Shown one piece after another: positions 18,078-27,485 of a DNA stretch of 64,000 nucleotides. The translations under genes were made by a program, and so were the position numbers. Position 1 is the stretch's first letter; each line of letters opens with the position of its first letter. The DNA comes from Shimia sp. R9_2 (GTDB lineage: Bacteria > Pseudomonadota > Alphaproteobacteria > Rhodobacterales > Rhodobacteraceae): assembly GCF_017743735.1 (NCBI RefSeq), contig NZ_JAGHRO010000004.1, positions 372,001 to 436,000 on the forward strand, read 5' to 3'. The notes beneath the pieces were generated by a model. That model was not told where the DNA came from, made no database searches, and saw only the letters and a program-made list of their open reading frames with translations.

Positions 18078-18800
18078 ATGAAAAAGGTATATGCCAATGC
18101 CGCAGACGCGCTTGAGGGCGTGCTGTCTGACGGCATGTTCATCGCCTCAGGCGGCTTTGGCCTCTGCGGCATCCCCGAGCTTCTGCTCGACGCCATCAAA
18201 GACAGCGGCGTCAAAGATCTGACCTTCGCTTCAAACAACGCAGGTGTGGATGATTTTGGCATCGGCATCCTGCTGCAGACCAAACAGGTCAAAAAGATGA
18301 TCAGCTCCTATGTGGGCGAAAACGCTGAATTCATGCGCCAGTATCTCTCCGGTGAGCTGGAGCTGGAGTTCAACCCGCAGGGCACGCTGGCCGAGCGCAT
18401 GCGCGCCGGTGGTGCGGGCATTCCGGGCTTCTTCACCAAGACCGGCGTGGGCACCGTGATTGCCGAAGGCAAGCTGGAAAAGCAGTTCCCCACCGGGCTG
18501 GATGGCGCGATGGAAGACTACATCATGGAAGAGGGCATCTTTGCCGATCTGGCCATTGTGAAGGCTTGGAAAGCCGATGAAACCGGCAATCTGGTGTTCC
18601 GCAAAACCGCACGCAATTTCAATGCGCCCGCGGCCACCTGCGGCAAGATCTGCATCGCCGAGGTTGAGGAAATCGTGCCCACTGGCTCGCTGGATCCGGA
18701 CGCGATCCACCTGCCCGGCATCTATGTGCACCGCATTATTCAGGGTGATCACGAAAAACGCATCGAACAGCGCACCGTGCGCCCGCGCGAGGAGGCATAA
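18078..18800 (+). CDS. scoA: 3-oxoacid CoA-transferase subunit A
   Basis: 240 residues; subunit A of the two-subunit succinyl-CoA:3-ketoacid CoA-transferase that activates acetoacetate. '[35 protein letters not shown]' and '[12 protein letters not shown]' are family hallmarks. ATG 18078 has GGGAGAGA upstream and gives the standard N-terminus; an in-frame upstream ATG at 18042 lacks this. The scoB gene begins 2 nt after its stop. Confidence 0.95.
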   Translation: MKKVYANAADALEGVLSDGMFIASGGFGLCGIPELLLDAIKDSGVKDLTFASNNAGVDDFGIGILLQTKQVKKMISSYVGENAEFMRQYLSGELELEFNPQGTLAERMRAGGAGIPGFFTKTGVGTVIAEGKLEKQFPTGLDGAMEDYIMEEGIFADLAIVKAWKADETGNLVFRKTARNFNAPAATCGKICIAEVEEIVPTGSLDPDAIHLPGIYVHRIIQGDHEKRIEQRTVRPREEA

Positions 18801-18802
18801 CA

Positions 18803-19432
18803 ATGGCTTGGGACCGCAATCAAATGGCGGCACGCGCCGCACAGGAACTGCAAGACGGCTGGTATGTGAACCTCGGCATCGGCATCCCGACGCTGGTGTC
18901 CAACTACATCCCCGAAGGTGTTGAAGTCACACTGCAATCTGAAAACGGCATGCTCGGCATGGGGCCGTTCCCTGTTGAGGGGGATGAGGACGCAGACCTA
19001 ATCAACGCTGGCAAACAGACCATCACCGAGCTGCCGCAGACCGCCTATTTTGACAGCGCGCAGAGCTTTGCGATGATCCGTGGCGGCAAAATCGCCATGG
19101 CCATCCTTGGCGCGATGGAAGTCGCGGAAAACGGCGATCTGGCCAACTGGATGATCCCCGGCAAGCTGGTGAAAGGCATGGGCGGCGCGATGGATCTGGT
19201 GGCTGGTGTGGGCCGTGTGGTGGTGGTGATGGATCACGCCAACAAACACGGCCAATCCAAAGTGCTGAAGGAATGCACCCTGCCGCTCACCGGCAAAGGC
19301 GTGGTGGATCGCATAATCACCAACCTCGGTGTGCTCGATGTGGTTGAAGGCGGCCTGAAGCTCGTGGAGCTGGCTGATGGTGTCACGGAAGAAGAGTTCC
19401 GCGCCGCAACCGAGGCCACGCTGGTCAACTAA
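18803..19432 (+). CDS. scoB: 3-oxoacid CoA-transferase subunit B
   Basis: 209 residues. The catalytic glutamate lies in '[10 protein letters not shown]' (E in SENG), which forms the glutamyl-CoA thioester; '[15 protein letters not shown]' is also diagnostic. With subunit A it transfers CoA from succinyl-CoA to acetoacetate, feeding ketone body and polyhydroxybutyrate breakdown into the TCA cycle. Two-gene operon ended by a terminator. Confidence 0.96.
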   Translation: MAWDRNQMAARAAQELQDGWYVNLGIGIPTLVSNYIPEGVEVTLQSENGMLGMGPFPVEGDEDADLINAGKQTITELPQTAYFDSAQSFAMIRGGKIAMAILGAMEVAENGDLANWMIPGKLVKGMGGAMDLVAGVGRVVVVMDHANKHGQSKVLKECTLPLTGKGVVDRIITNLGVLDVVEGGLKLVELADGVTEEEFRAATEATLVN

Positions 19433-19459
19433 ACAGCGCGCGACTTTACAAAGATCTCA

Positions 19460-19492
19460 ACGCCCTGCCAGCTTCTGGCGGGGCGTTTTTTC
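19460..19492 (+). terminator. Rho-independent terminator of scoAB
   Basis: ACGCCCTGCCAG (19460-19471) pairs with CTGGCGGGGCGT (one G-T pair), loop of three, then a run of six T. Confidence 0.88.
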
Positions 19493-19695
19493 ATGCTGTG
19501 CGCCCGAGGCCATCACGTCACTTCGCCACCTGTCATGAGATCGTTACATTGCGCGTCTTACAATTGAGACAGAAATGAGACGTGTTTCGATTTTACAGGT
19601 TGCTAAGATCAAAAGGGGTTGGACTGCTCTGACCTCGCCAAAGCTTCCCAACGCGCTCTCGTCTGACCTTCCGAAACAACAGATGGAAACAGCAT

Positions 19696-19935
19696 ATGCT
19701 GAGCTACAGTGCGGATACCGGCTGGGTATCCCATTTTTTTCAAGGCGCCTTGATGATCACTTTCATCGCCTTCTCCCTTTATCAAAACCGAGTTCGGAGG
19801 AAATCCCTGCGACGACAAGAAGACGGCCTCTACGTCTGGATAGAATGGCATGGCGGCGAGAGAAGCTCTTACACTGATCCCTCCGCAGCGGGCGGTGCGT
19901 GGGACAGCGATGGAGACGGCGACGGAGGCGATTGA
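19696..19935 (+). CDS. Small membrane-anchored protein with a Gly/Asp-rich tail
   Basis: 79 residues: one hydrophobic segment (~14-28, 'FFQGALMITFIAFSLY'), a basic stretch (NRVRRKSLRR), a 'DGLYVWIEWHGG' strand-like part and an Asp/Gly-rich end. No family recognised. Orientation fits type II or III insertion. A hairpin overlapping its stop with a long T-run supports it as a transcribed unit. Confidence 0.65.
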   Translation: MLSYSADTGWVSHFFQGALMITFIAFSLYQNRVRRKSLRRQEDGLYVWIEWHGGERSSYTDPSAAGGAWDSDGDGDGGD

Positions 19936-19950
19936 TCGGCCTCTTTTTTT
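19925..19950 (+). terminator. Terminator overlapping a stop codon
   Basis: GAGGC (19925-19929) pairs with GCCTC (19939-19943), followed by seven T. The stop codon of the small membrane protein (19933-19935) is in the loop. Confidence 0.65.
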
Positions 19951-20039
19951 GCTCAAAAACCAAACCTGAAATACGCCGTACAGCCAAGCCCTAACGCCCC
20001 CCTTCCCCTTTCCCTACACCTGTGCCATCACTGCGCCCC

Positions 20040-20582
20040 ATGGAACTTCACGCACTGGCCTTTGATCACGCCCCTGTCGGGCTCTGCATTCTTCAGAACC
20101 GCATCATTTCGCGCGCAAATCTGCGCTTTGGCGAGATGTTTGGCCTGTCTGCCGAGGCCTGCGCAGCACGCTCCATTGCCGAGTTCTACGCCTCTCAGGA
20201 AGACTACCGGACCATTGGCGAGCGGGTCTATTCCGCCATTGCCGACACCGGGCGCTACAGTGATGAGCGCGTGATGCGCCGCAGCGATGGCACGCTGTTT
20301 TGGTGCCGCGTACGCGGCCAGTCCACCTCACCCGACAACCCGTTTCAGAAAAGCGTCTGGTCTTTTGCAGACCTATCTGAGGACCGCCCCGTGGTCGAGC
20401 TCACCCAGCGCGAGCGCGAAGTGGCCATCCTCACCTGCCGCGGCATGACCTCCAAGGAAATCGGTCTGGAGCTGGCTCTGTCTTATCGCACGGTGGAGGA
20501 ATACCGCGCCCGCCTGCTGCGCAAATTTGGCGCCCGCAAGCTGGCCGAACTGGTGGCGAAACTTGCCGGCATGCCGCTCTAG
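20040..20582 (+). CDS. PAS-domain LuxR-type transcriptional regulator
   Basis: 180 residues from ATG 20040; a GTG at 20022 would add six, and neither has a clear ribosome binding site. The N-terminal ~115 residues are a PAS fold ('FDHAPVGLCILQNRIISRANLRFGEMFG... RRSDGTLFW'). The C-terminal LuxR/GerE helix-turn-helix begins 'LTQREREVAILTCRGMTSKEIGLELALSYRTVEEYRARL'. No receiver domain. It probably senses a small molecule or redox state. It is 335 bp before accB; whether it acts on that palindrome-rich region is not known. Confidence 0.88.
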   Translation: MELHALAFDHAPVGLCILQNRIISRANLRFGEMFGLSAEACAARSIAEFYASQEDYRTIGERVYSAIADTGRYSDERVMRRSDGTLFWCRVRGQSTSPDNPFQKSVWSFADLSEDRPVVELTQREREVAILTCRGMTSKEIGLELALSYRTVEEYRARLLRKFGARKLAELVAKLAGMPL

Positions 20583-20664
20583 CGCCCTCTGCGCCGGCTC
20601 TTGCCGCTCAGCTGCATTGCCCGACACAGGCCAACACTGCCCGACATCTGCGGCACGCGCGCCC

Positions 20665-20748
20665 ATTTGACAGGTCAAATTGTGACCCAACGTCACCGAG
20701 TCACTGCACACGGACAGCGCTGCGTTGACATCTCAGGACAGCGCTGCG
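20665..20748. promoter_or_regulatory. Cluster of palindromes and direct repeats upstream of accB
   Basis: Within the 334-bp accB upstream region: the palindrome ATTTGACAGGTCAAAT (20665-20680), GTGAC-N5-GTCAC (20682-20696), and a 13-bp direct repeat GGACAGCGCTGCG at 20712-20724 and 20736-20748. No gene is evident in this gap. The arrangement looks like regulator sites for accBC. Confidence 0.55.
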
Positions 20749-20916
20749 CGTAAAATTGGCCACGAAAGCCCGTTCAAGGCTGGAAAACAACGTCTTTTCC
20801 CCCCATCTGAAAGGCCAGTTCAGCTTTCCTACAGGGTGCTTTTTCTCTATAAGCGCCGCAAGGGAAACCAGAATAAGACTCAACCGCGCTTTGCGCGAAG
20901 AGGATAGAAAACGGAA

Positions 20917-21420
20917 ATGAGCAAGAAAAATCACGACTCCGATGTGGCCTTCATCTCTGCACTGGCAGAGCTCCTGCGCGAAAACGACCTGACCGAGCTG
21001 GAAGTCATGCGCGAATATGGCGAGGACGACAGCCTGAACGTGCGTGTCAGCCGCCAGACCCAAGTGGTCGCCGCACCGGCCCAAGTCGCCGTCGCTGCCC
21101 CCGCAGCCGCAGCCCCAGCCGCCGCAGCGGCAGCCCCTGCGGCAGCCGCTGCCCCTGCCGCAGCAGAAGCAGATCCAGCAAGCCACCCGGGCGCTGTGAC
21201 TTCGCCGATGGTTGGCACCGTGTACCTGCAGCCGGAACCCGGCGCGGCCTCCTTCATCAGCGTCGGTCAGACCGTCAACGAAGGCGACACCCTGCTGATC
21301 GTGGAAGCGATGAAAACCATGAACCACATCCCGGCCACCAAATCCGGCACCGTGAAGCGCATTCTGGTGGCAGATGGCGACACCGTGGAATACGGCGCGC
21401 CGCTGGTGATCATCGAATAA
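20917..21420 (+). CDS. accB: Biotin carboxyl carrier protein of acetyl-CoA carboxylase
   Basis: 167 residues. An N-terminal segment (1-45) is followed by an Ala/Pro linker (~52-83) and a biotinyl domain with Lys133 in 'EAMKTMN'. The usual AMKMM has Thr after Lys here, seen in some alphaproteobacterial AccB. It carries CO2 between AccC and the AccAD transferase in the first step of fatty acid synthesis. accC starts 10 nt downstream. Confidence 0.96.
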   Translation: MSKKNHDSDVAFISALAELLRENDLTELEVMREYGEDDSLNVRVSRQTQVVAAPAQVAVAAPAAAAPAAAAAAPAAAAAPAAAEADPASHPGAVTSPMVGTVYLQPEPGAASFISVGQTVNEGDTLLIVEAMKTMNHIPATKSGTVKRILVADGDTVEYGAPLVIIE

Positions 21421-21430
21421 GGGTTCTGTA

Positions 21431-22783
21431 ATGTTTGACAAAATCCTGATCGCCAACCGCGGAGAAATCGCCCTGCGCGTGATCCGTGCGTGCCGCGAAA
21501 TGGGCATCAAATCGGTCGCGGTGCACTCCACCGCCGATGCGGATGCGATGCACGTGCGGATGGCGGATGAGGCGATCTGTATCGGCCCTGCGCCGGGCAC
21601 AGACAGCTATCTGAACATGGCCTCCATCATCGCGGCCTGCGAAGTCACCGGCGCTCAGGCGATCCACCCGGGCTATGGCTTCCTGTCTGAGAACGCGAAC
21701 TTTGTGCAGATCGTCGAAGATCACGACCTGACCTTCATCGGCCCAACCGCCGAGCACATCCGTGTGATGGGTGACAAGATCACCGCCAAAGACACGATGA
21801 TCAAACTCGGCGTGCCTTGCGTGCCCGGCTCTGACGGTGGTGTGCCGGATCTGGCCGCGGCCAAGAAGCTTGGCGAAGAGATGGGCTATCCGGTCATCAT
21901 CAAGGCCACCGCCGGTGGGGGTGGTCGCGGCATGAAAGTGGCGCAAACCGCCGCGGACATGGAAAGCGCGTTTATGACCGCACGGGCCGAGGGCAAAGCC
22001 GCCTTTGGCAACGATGAAGTCTATATCGAGAAGTACCTCACCACCCCGCGTCACATCGAAATTCAGGTGTTTGGCGACGGCAAGGGCAATGCGGTGCATC
22101 TGGGCGAGCGCGACTGCTCCCTGCAGCGTCGTCACCAGAAGGTGTTTGAAGAGGCCCCCGGCCCCTCGATCACACCGGAAGAACGCGCGCGCATCGGGAA
22201 AATCTGTGCGGATGCGGTTGCCAAGATCAACTACATCGGCGCGGGCACCATCGAGTTCCTCTATGAAAACGGCGAGTTCTATTTCATCGAAATGAACACC
22301 CGCCTGCAGGTGGAACACCCGGTGACCGAAGGCATCTTTGGTGTCGACCTTGTGCGCGAGCAAATCCTCGTGGCCGCAGGCGAGCCCATGTCCTTTGGTC
22401 AGGATGATCTGGAGATCAACGGCCACGCGATTGAGGTGCGTATCAACGCTGAGAAACTGCCGGATTTCGCTCCGCGTCCCGGCAAAATCACAGCCTACCA
22501 CGCGCCCGGCGGCCTTGGCGTGCGCATGGACAGCGCGCTTTATGACGGCTACTCCATCCCGCCATATTACGACAGCCTGATCGGCAAGCTGATCGTGCAT
22601 GGCCGCGACCGGGCTGAGGCGCTCGCGCGTCTGGACCGCGCTCTGGGTGAGCTGATCATCGACGGCATCGAAACCACGACGCCGCTCTTCCACATGCTGC
22701 TTCAGGAAAAAGACATCCACACCGGCGAATACAACATTCACTGGTTGGAGAAGTGGCTCGACGCCAATATGGCGGAGGGCTGA
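21431..22783 (+). CDS. accC: Acetyl-CoA carboxylase, biotin carboxylase subunit
   Basis: 450 residues, the normal length of stand-alone AccC. ATP-grasp enzyme that carboxylates biotin on AccB: '[23 protein letters not shown]', the glycine-rich '[12 protein letters not shown]' loop, and '[16 protein letters not shown]'. It differs from the longer PccA at 57924-59951, which carries its own biotin domain. Operon with accB. Confidence 0.97.
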   Translation: MFDKILIANRGEIALRVIRACREMGIKSVAVHSTADADAMHVRMADEAICIGPAPGTDSYLNMASIIAACEVTGAQAIHPGYGFLSENANFVQIVEDHDLTFIGPTAEHIRVMGDKITAKDTMIKLGVPCVPGSDGGVPDLAAAKKLGEEMGYPVIIKATAGGGGRGMKVAQTAADMESAFMTARAEGKAAFGNDEVYIEKYLTTPRHIEIQVFGDGKGNAVHLGERDCSLQRRHQKVFEEAPGPSITPEERARIGKICADAVAKINYIGAGTIEFLYENGEFYFIEMNTRLQVEHPVTEGIFGVDLVREQILVAAGEPMSFGQDDLEINGHAIEVRINAEKLPDFAPRPGKITAYHAPGGLGVRMDSALYDGYSIPPYYDSLIGKLIVHGRDRAEALARLDRALGELIIDGIETTTPLFHMLLQEKDIHTGEYNIHWLEKWLDANMAEG

Positions 22784-22802
22784 TCCTGCTTGGGCGCGCA
22801 TC

Positions 22803-23453
22803 ATGAGCGAGGTCACACCGGACCTCTTGATGCGCGCCTATGGCATGGGGGTGTTCCCCATGTCCGAAAACCGCGATGACCCGGACATCTTCTGGGTGGA
22901 CCCGATCCGCCGCGGTATTTTTCCCCTCGATGGCTTCCACATCTCCCGCAGCTTGGCCCGCCGCATCCGGCGCGGCGCTTATGATGTGTCCCTGAACGCT
23001 GATTTTGAAGGGGTGCTTTACGGCTGCGCCGATCGCGATGAAACCTGGATCAACGCACAGATCCACCAGCTCTATGTCGATTTGCACCGGCGCGAACAGG
23101 CGCATTCTCTGGAGGTCTGGGACGGCTCCCGCCTGGTGGGAGGCATCTATGGTGTGACTCTTGGTGCCGCCTTCTTTGGGGAAAGCATGTTCTCCCGGAC
23201 CACAGACGCCTCCAAAGTGGCGCTCGCCTTCCTGATTGAACATCTGCGCCGCTGCGGCTTCACACTGTTTGACACGCAGTTTCTGACAGAGCACCTCGCC
23301 TCACTGGGCGCCATAGAGGTGCCCCGCGCCGATTATCACCGGATGCTCACATGGGCGCAGCGTCAGGACGCTGACATCACAGCTCACTCGCTGCCGTCAG
23401 CCTCAGAGGTATTGGCCTCAGCCACTTTGCAGCGCAAAACCCAGACGTCATAG
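22803..23453 (+). CDS. aat: Leucyl/phenylalanyl-tRNA-protein transferase
   Basis: 216 residues. 'LLMRAYGMGVFPMSE', 'DIFWVDPIRRGIFPLDGFHISRSLAR' and 'GESMFSRTTDASKVALAFL' are diagnostic. It adds Leu or Phe to N-terminal Lys/Arg of proteins, marking them for ClpAPS degradation (N-degron pathway). The 3' end overlaps the convergent DUF2155 gene by 70 bp, both frames being used. Confidence 0.95.
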   Translation: MSEVTPDLLMRAYGMGVFPMSENRDDPDIFWVDPIRRGIFPLDGFHISRSLARRIRRGAYDVSLNADFEGVLYGCADRDETWINAQIHQLYVDLHRREQAHSLEVWDGSRLVGGIYGVTLGAAFFGESMFSRTTDASKVALAFLIEHLRRCGFTLFDTQFLTEHLASLGAIEVPRADYHRMLTWAQRQDADITAHSLPSASEVLASATLQRKTQTS

Positions 23454-23875
23454 CGCGGGTGATCCAGCGCACTCAGCGCCGGAGAGCTGGCAATCATCCA
23501 GCCCTGAAACAGATTTGCCCCTGCCCCCTGATCCTCAAAGACCGAGATAAAGGCATAGGCTTCACCAGTGGCGTTCTCGCTGGGGTGACGGCATTGCGCC
23601 ATATCCACCCGCAAGGTGCCAAAGTTGACGCTATAGCCGTTTTGCAGTTCAAAATCAGCCACTTGCCCAGTGAGCTTGTCCAGCCCCCGCAGCATTGCCC
23701 CCTCGCCGACCGAGGCGGCCACAACTGTTTCACTGGTCACATCGCCCAGAGGAATATCAAGCGGCTCATAGCGCAGCGGCGCAATATCGAGCGTCTCGAT
23801 GATGATCTCCTGCGCCACCGCGGGCGCAGCAGCCAACCCCGCCGTCAGCGCAAGCGCCGTTGCCGCCCTGCGCAT
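23384..23875 (-). CDS. DUF2155 exported protein
   Basis: ATG 23875, one base after the mlaD stop, gives a 163-residue protein with a signal peptide ending near 'APAVAQE'. The rest matches the DUF2155 pattern ('GDVTSETVVAASVGEGAMLRGLDKLTGQVADFEL... FQGWMIASSPALSALDHPRYDVWVLRC'), a periplasmic family of unknown function common in alphaproteobacteria. It is in a likely operon NDUFA12-mlaD-DUF2155. The last 70 bp are antisense to aat. Confidence 0.88.
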   Translation of the reverse strand: MRRAATALALTAGLAAAPAVAQEIIIETLDIAPLRYEPLDIPLGDVTSETVVAASVGEGAMLRGLDKLTGQVADFELQNGYSVNFGTLRVDMAQCRHPSENATGEAYAFISVFEDQGAGANLFQGWMIASSPALSALDHPRYDVWVLRCKVAEANTSEADGSE

Positions 23876-23876
23876 C

Positions 23877-24326
23877 TCAGCTCTCTCCGCTGCCGCTGAC
23901 AAACTTCAGCAACAGCGAGATCAGGCTGACAGAGCCCTGCGTGTCTTCAATCTCGTCACCGGCCTCAAAGTTGAACGGCGAACCACCCGGCAGAATTTCC
24001 ACAAAATTGCCGCCCAGCAGCCCCTCAGAGGAAATCACAACCGAACTGTCATCGGGCAGTTCAATGCCATTGGCGACGTTGAAATTCGCCGTCGCGCGGA
24101 AGGTCGCCGGGTCCAGCTGTACATCGGTCACCGTGCCGATTTTCACACCGGCCAACCGCACATCCGTGCCCACGCTGATGCCCTCAATGGAGCGGAAAGA
24201 TGCGTTCAGCCCATAGCCGCCCGTATCACCGCCCACATTGGAAAACTGCGCGCCATACAGCAGAAAGCCTGCTGCCACCGCGACCACAGCCGCGCCTACA
24301 AAAGTCTCAGTACGTACCGCCGACAT
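23877..24326 (-). CDS. mlaD: MlaD-like MCE-domain lipid transport protein
   Basis: 149 residues: N-terminal membrane anchor (~8-26) and one MCE domain with 'IEGISVGTDVRLAGVKIGTV'. MlaD hexamers carry phospholipids between inner and outer membranes with MlaE, F and B. Those partners are not here; the isolated mlaD beside NDUFA12 and DUF2155 is a recurrent arrangement in this group. It starts 7 nt after the NDUFA12 gene stop. Confidence 0.9.
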   Translation of the reverse strand: MSAVRTETFVGAAVVAVAAGFLLYGAQFSNVGGDTGGYGLNASFRSIEGISVGTDVRLAGVKIGTVTDVQLDPATFRATANFNVANGIELPDDSSVVISSEGLLGGNFVEILPGGSPFNFEAGDEIEDTQGSVSLISLLLKFVSGSGES

Positions 24327-24333
24327 GGGCTAA

Positions 24334-24723
24334 TTACTCCGGGCTCCAAGCCTCATAGTCAGAGCGCTCTACCGGAGCTTTGCCCGTGGCTCTGATCGAT
24401 CCTGCCGGCGCATAGGCCAAAGCCGAGCCGGTCACATTTTCCTGATGTGGGATTTCCCACGTTTTATGCGCCAATGGCTTTTCCGAGGGCACCTCGTCAA
24501 AGGTCCGGTGCAGCCATCCATGCCAATCCGCGCCCACGCGGCTGGCTTCGGCTTCACCGTTGTAGATCACCCAGCGTTTTGAATCATTGGCGTTGCGGTA
24601 ATAGACATTGCCTTCAGCATCTTCCCCAACTTTGATGCCTTTGCGCATCGTATAGAGTTTGGTGTTCAGCGTGGCGCCATTCCACCAGGTCAATACGTTG
24701 TTGATTGTGCTCAGAATGCCCAT
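24334..24723 (-). CDS. NDUFA12-family complex I accessory protein
   Basis: 129 residues from ATG 24723 (GGAG six bases upstream). The sequence '[39 protein letters not shown]' is the NDUFA12/B17.2 signature. It is an accessory subunit on the matrix/cytoplasmic arm of NADH:ubiquinone oxidoreductase in alphaproteobacteria and mitochondria. It is encoded outside any nuo operon here. Confidence 0.93.
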   Translation of the reverse strand: MGILSTINNVLTWWNGATLNTKLYTMRKGIKVGEDAEGNVYYRNANDSKRWVIYNGEAEASRVGADWHGWLHRTFDEVPSEKPLAHKTWEIPHQENVTGSALAYAPAGSIRATGKAPVERSDYEAWSPE

Positions 24724-24825
24724 GGGAGTCTCCGCAAATACATGTTCCATATGGACCATTTGCCCTCAAAGGTCCAGTGCGCAGAGCCCCTTGGTAAAGA
24801 GATCGCGAACAGGCCGTGCGCCCGG

Positions 24826-25236
24826 TCACTGCGCCTGCGCGTTTTGCTCGCAAAATGTCAGCTTATTGCCAAAGGGATCGGTCACTTTCACCTGCTGGCC
24901 CCAGGGCATGGTCTCAAGCCCCAGCCGCAGGTTGTCCGGATTGCGCGCAACAAGTTCCGCATGAAAGGCCTCCACGCCCTCCATCGGCACAAAGCAGCCG
25001 CTCCCCGGGGTCGCATCGCCAAAATGTTCGGTCAGATGCAACAGACAGTTCTGTCGGGAAATCTGCATATAAAGCGGGAAATCCACATCGTGGCGATGCT
25101 CCCAGTCTTTCGAAAAACCCAGAAAATCCAAATAGAAAGCCCGCGCATGGGCCTCATCAAACATCCGCAAGATCGGGATGGCTGATTTCAGGACGCTGCC
25201 GCCCTCATGGCCGCCTTGTGAAGCTGTTTCCGCCAT
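24826..25236 (-). CDS. VOC-family (glyoxalase/bleomycin-resistance-like) protein
   Basis: 136 residues. A single VOC pattern: 'AIPILRMFDEAHARAFYLDFLGFSKDWEH... QISRQNCLLHLTEH... VTDPFGNKLTFCE'. Members are metal-dependent isomerases, dioxygenases or binding proteins; nothing fixes the substrate. The N-terminal ~15 residues are low complexity and the true start may be slightly internal. It lies 102 nt before the NDUFA12 gene. Confidence 0.8.
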   Translation of the reverse strand: MAETASQGGHEGGSVLKSAIPILRMFDEAHARAFYLDFLGFSKDWEHRHDVDFPLYMQISRQNCLLHLTEHFGDATPGSGCFVPMEGVEAFHAELVARNPDNLRLGLETMPWGQQVKVTDPFGNKLTFCEQNAQAQ

Positions 25237-25445
25237 AGGTCCCCGCCGCTCCCGTCAGAGTTGAAACGCAATCTTCCTTCACCAAAGGCCACCGCCTGCG
25301 CGTTGTCAATCTTCTTGACCTAAGGGTATGGGAAACCCGACGCATCTCAGCAAGAAACGGCCAAATGCGTAAAATACGAACCATCAAAGGTATGTAAGGG
25401 AGTTTCCTTTATCGATGGGTCAAACGACCCTGAAAGGATGATCTC

Positions 25446-26561
25446 ATGGTAATGCGCAAATTCATGGCCAGCGACAGTCAGGCGCTGAAGATCACCTCCG
25501 ACAGCCCGTTTGGCACCGCAGGCAGCTCCATCATCAACAACTCCTCGACCCCGGATGGCACCGTATTTCAATTCACCGGCGGCTATAAGGATTTCATGAT
25601 TTCACTGGAGGACAGCAGCAGCGACTCCTCCATGTTCAACGACAACGCCGCGGACAACCACGTCATCGTCGACGGTAAGGGCTTGGTCGCAGATGGCACC
25701 AAGGTGGAATCTGAGTCCCACATCTATGTGCAAAAGCTCGATGCCTACGGCTTTCCAACAGGTCCTCAGATCAAACTTACCGTATTCTCAAAAGGCGGGA
25801 ACACTTCTGATGTCTGGGGATTTGCCACCGACGGCTCGCTTGTGGATGGTGCCAAATACGTCAAAGTCATGGGCAGCAACTACGGAGACAGCAAATACAG
25901 CGACTTCAAAGATGTGGATGGCGTGCCCTGCTTTGCCGCAAACACCCATATCGCCACCCCAGCAGGCCCCCGCAAAGTTCAGGATCTCTGCCCCGGCGAT
26001 CTGGTTCTGACCTTTGATCACGGCCCCCAACCCGTGCAATGGGCGACCTCCACCCATAAGGCGCTGCCTGCACCCTCAAAGCTCCACCCGATCCTCATTT
26101 CAGCGGGTGCGCTCGGCTGCGATCTGCCGTTTCGCGATCTGATTGTCTCCCCCCAGCACCGGGTGCTGATCCGCCAACAGGACGCCGAGATCTTTGCCCC
26201 GGCCAAGGCGCTGACCTCTCTGGCTGGCATCCGGGTGCTCTCTGAATGGCAGGAGGTGGAGTATTTTCATATTCTGCTGCCAAGCCACGCGGTGATTTTG
26301 TCCGAAGGGCTTGCGACCGAAAGCTTCTTTCCCGGCCCCATGGCCCTCGCCGCGCTGTCTGAGGAAAACCGCAGCTCACTGAGCGCCCACATTGGTGACA
26401 GCAACGCCTACGCAAACACCTGCCGCCCCACTTTGTCGGTACGCCAGACCCGCGACTGGCTCGCCAAACGGCCTGCGGACGAGCAAGGCGACCTCGGGTA
26501 CGGCTTTCAAACCCTTCAGGAAAACCGGAGGGCAGAGATCACCCGCTCTCTCAGCGCCTGA
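25446..26561 (+). CDS. Hint-domain (hedgehog/intein-like) protein
   Basis: 371 residues. Residues 1-160 are Ser/Asp/Gly-rich without a signal peptide. Cys162 opens a Hint domain: 'CFAANTHIATPAGPRKVQDLCPGDLVLT', then 'DLIVSPQHRVLI' (His238) and 'VEYFHILLPSHAVILSEGLATESFFPG'. Hint domains cleave the peptide bond before the Cys. No C-terminal His-Asn intein block is seen, so cleavage without splicing is expected. Roseobacters carry many such proteins fused to repeat or export domains; the N-terminal part here is short. Possibly exported by a non-Sec route. Partner unknown. Confidence 0.85.
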   Translation: MVMRKFMASDSQALKITSDSPFGTAGSSIINNSSTPDGTVFQFTGGYKDFMISLEDSSSDSSMFNDNAADNHVIVDGKGLVADGTKVESESHIYVQKLDAYGFPTGPQIKLTVFSKGGNTSDVWGFATDGSLVDGAKYVKVMGSNYGDSKYSDFKDVDGVPCFAANTHIATPAGPRKVQDLCPGDLVLTFDHGPQPVQWATSTHKALPAPSKLHPILISAGALGCDLPFRDLIVSPQHRVLIRQQDAEIFAPAKALTSLAGIRVLSEWQEVEYFHILLPSHAVILSEGLATESFFPGPMALAALSEENRSSLSAHIGDSNAYANTCRPTLSVRQTRDWLAKRPADEQGDLGYGFQTLQENRRAEITRSLSA

Positions 26562-26564
26562 GCC

Positions 26565-27449
26565 TCACCGCTTCCCGCGCCAGAGGATCACAAGCCCTGA
26601 GAGCACGATCAGCAGGCTGCCTGCGATCATCATCGCGTCGAGCCCTTCGCCAAACACGATCACCCCGAGCGCCACGCCAAACAGCAAACGGCTGTAGCGG
26701 AACGGGGTCACCGCAGAGACCTCCCCGGTGCGCATCGCCCGCATCAGCGCGCTATAGGCAAAGACGCCACAAGCCACCGCCGCCGCAACCGCCAGAAGCG
26801 CATTGGGCTGCGGGGTGTGAAACGGCTGCTGCTCCCACAGCGCCCCATAAAGCGCTCCGGCCAGCACAATCGCCAGAAACCCATAGAGCCCCAAAACAGC
26901 CGTCCCAAGGCTCGCAGGCGCCGCCCGGCTGGCCAGATCACGTCCGGCAAAGCCCAGCATCCCGCCAACCGCCAGTAGCGACAGCAGGGTGAAACTGTCC
27001 CCGCCAGGCCGCACCACCAGCACAACGCCCAGCAATCCGATCACAATTGCCAACCAGCGCCGCCAACCGACACGTTCGCCCAGCACCAGCGCCGCAAAGG
27101 CCACCACCACAATCGGTGTGGCCTGCAGGATCACCGTGGTTGAGGACAGCGGCGTCAGCGCCAGCGACAGGGTGAAAAACAGCCGCCCGAAAATCTCAAA
27201 GAACACCCGCACCTGCATCGGGCGCGACAGCACCTCCTTGGGGGCCAGCGGCTGCCCTTTAGCGCGCAGCCACAGGGCAAACACCATAGCCCCACCTGCG
27301 CCAAACAACACCATCACCTGTGCGATCGGCAGGCTCTGGGCGGCGGCCTTCAAAAAGGCATCCTCCACCGCAAACCCGGCCATGGCCGCAACCATAAACA
27401 GGCTGCCCAGCCGATTGGCCGCACGATCCGTGGCAATATGAGAGGTCAT
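26565..27449 (-). CDS. EamA-family (DMT) transporter
   Basis: 294 residues with ten predicted membrane helices in two EamA repeats; 'RLFFTLSLALTPLSSTTVILQATPIVVVAFAALVLGERVGWRRWLAIVIGLLGVVLVVRPGG' shows the end of the first repeat. Probable export of metabolites or amino acids. It is 36 nt downstream of ridA on the same strand, so probably co-transcribed with it. Confidence 0.9.
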   Translation of the reverse strand: MTSHIATDRAANRLGSLFMVAAMAGFAVEDAFLKAAAQSLPIAQVMVLFGAGGAMVFALWLRAKGQPLAPKEVLSRPMQVRVFFEIFGRLFFTLSLALTPLSSTTVILQATPIVVVAFAALVLGERVGWRRWLAIVIGLLGVVLVVRPGGDSFTLLSLLAVGGMLGFAGRDLASRAAPASLGTAVLGLYGFLAIVLAGALYGALWEQQPFHTPQPNALLAVAAAVACGVFAYSALMRAMRTGEVSAVTPFRYSRLLFGVALGVIVFGEGLDAMMIAGSLLIVLSGLVILWRGKR

Positions 27450-27485
27450 GTCAAAGCGCTTTCGCTGAGGGCTGCGGACAGCGAT

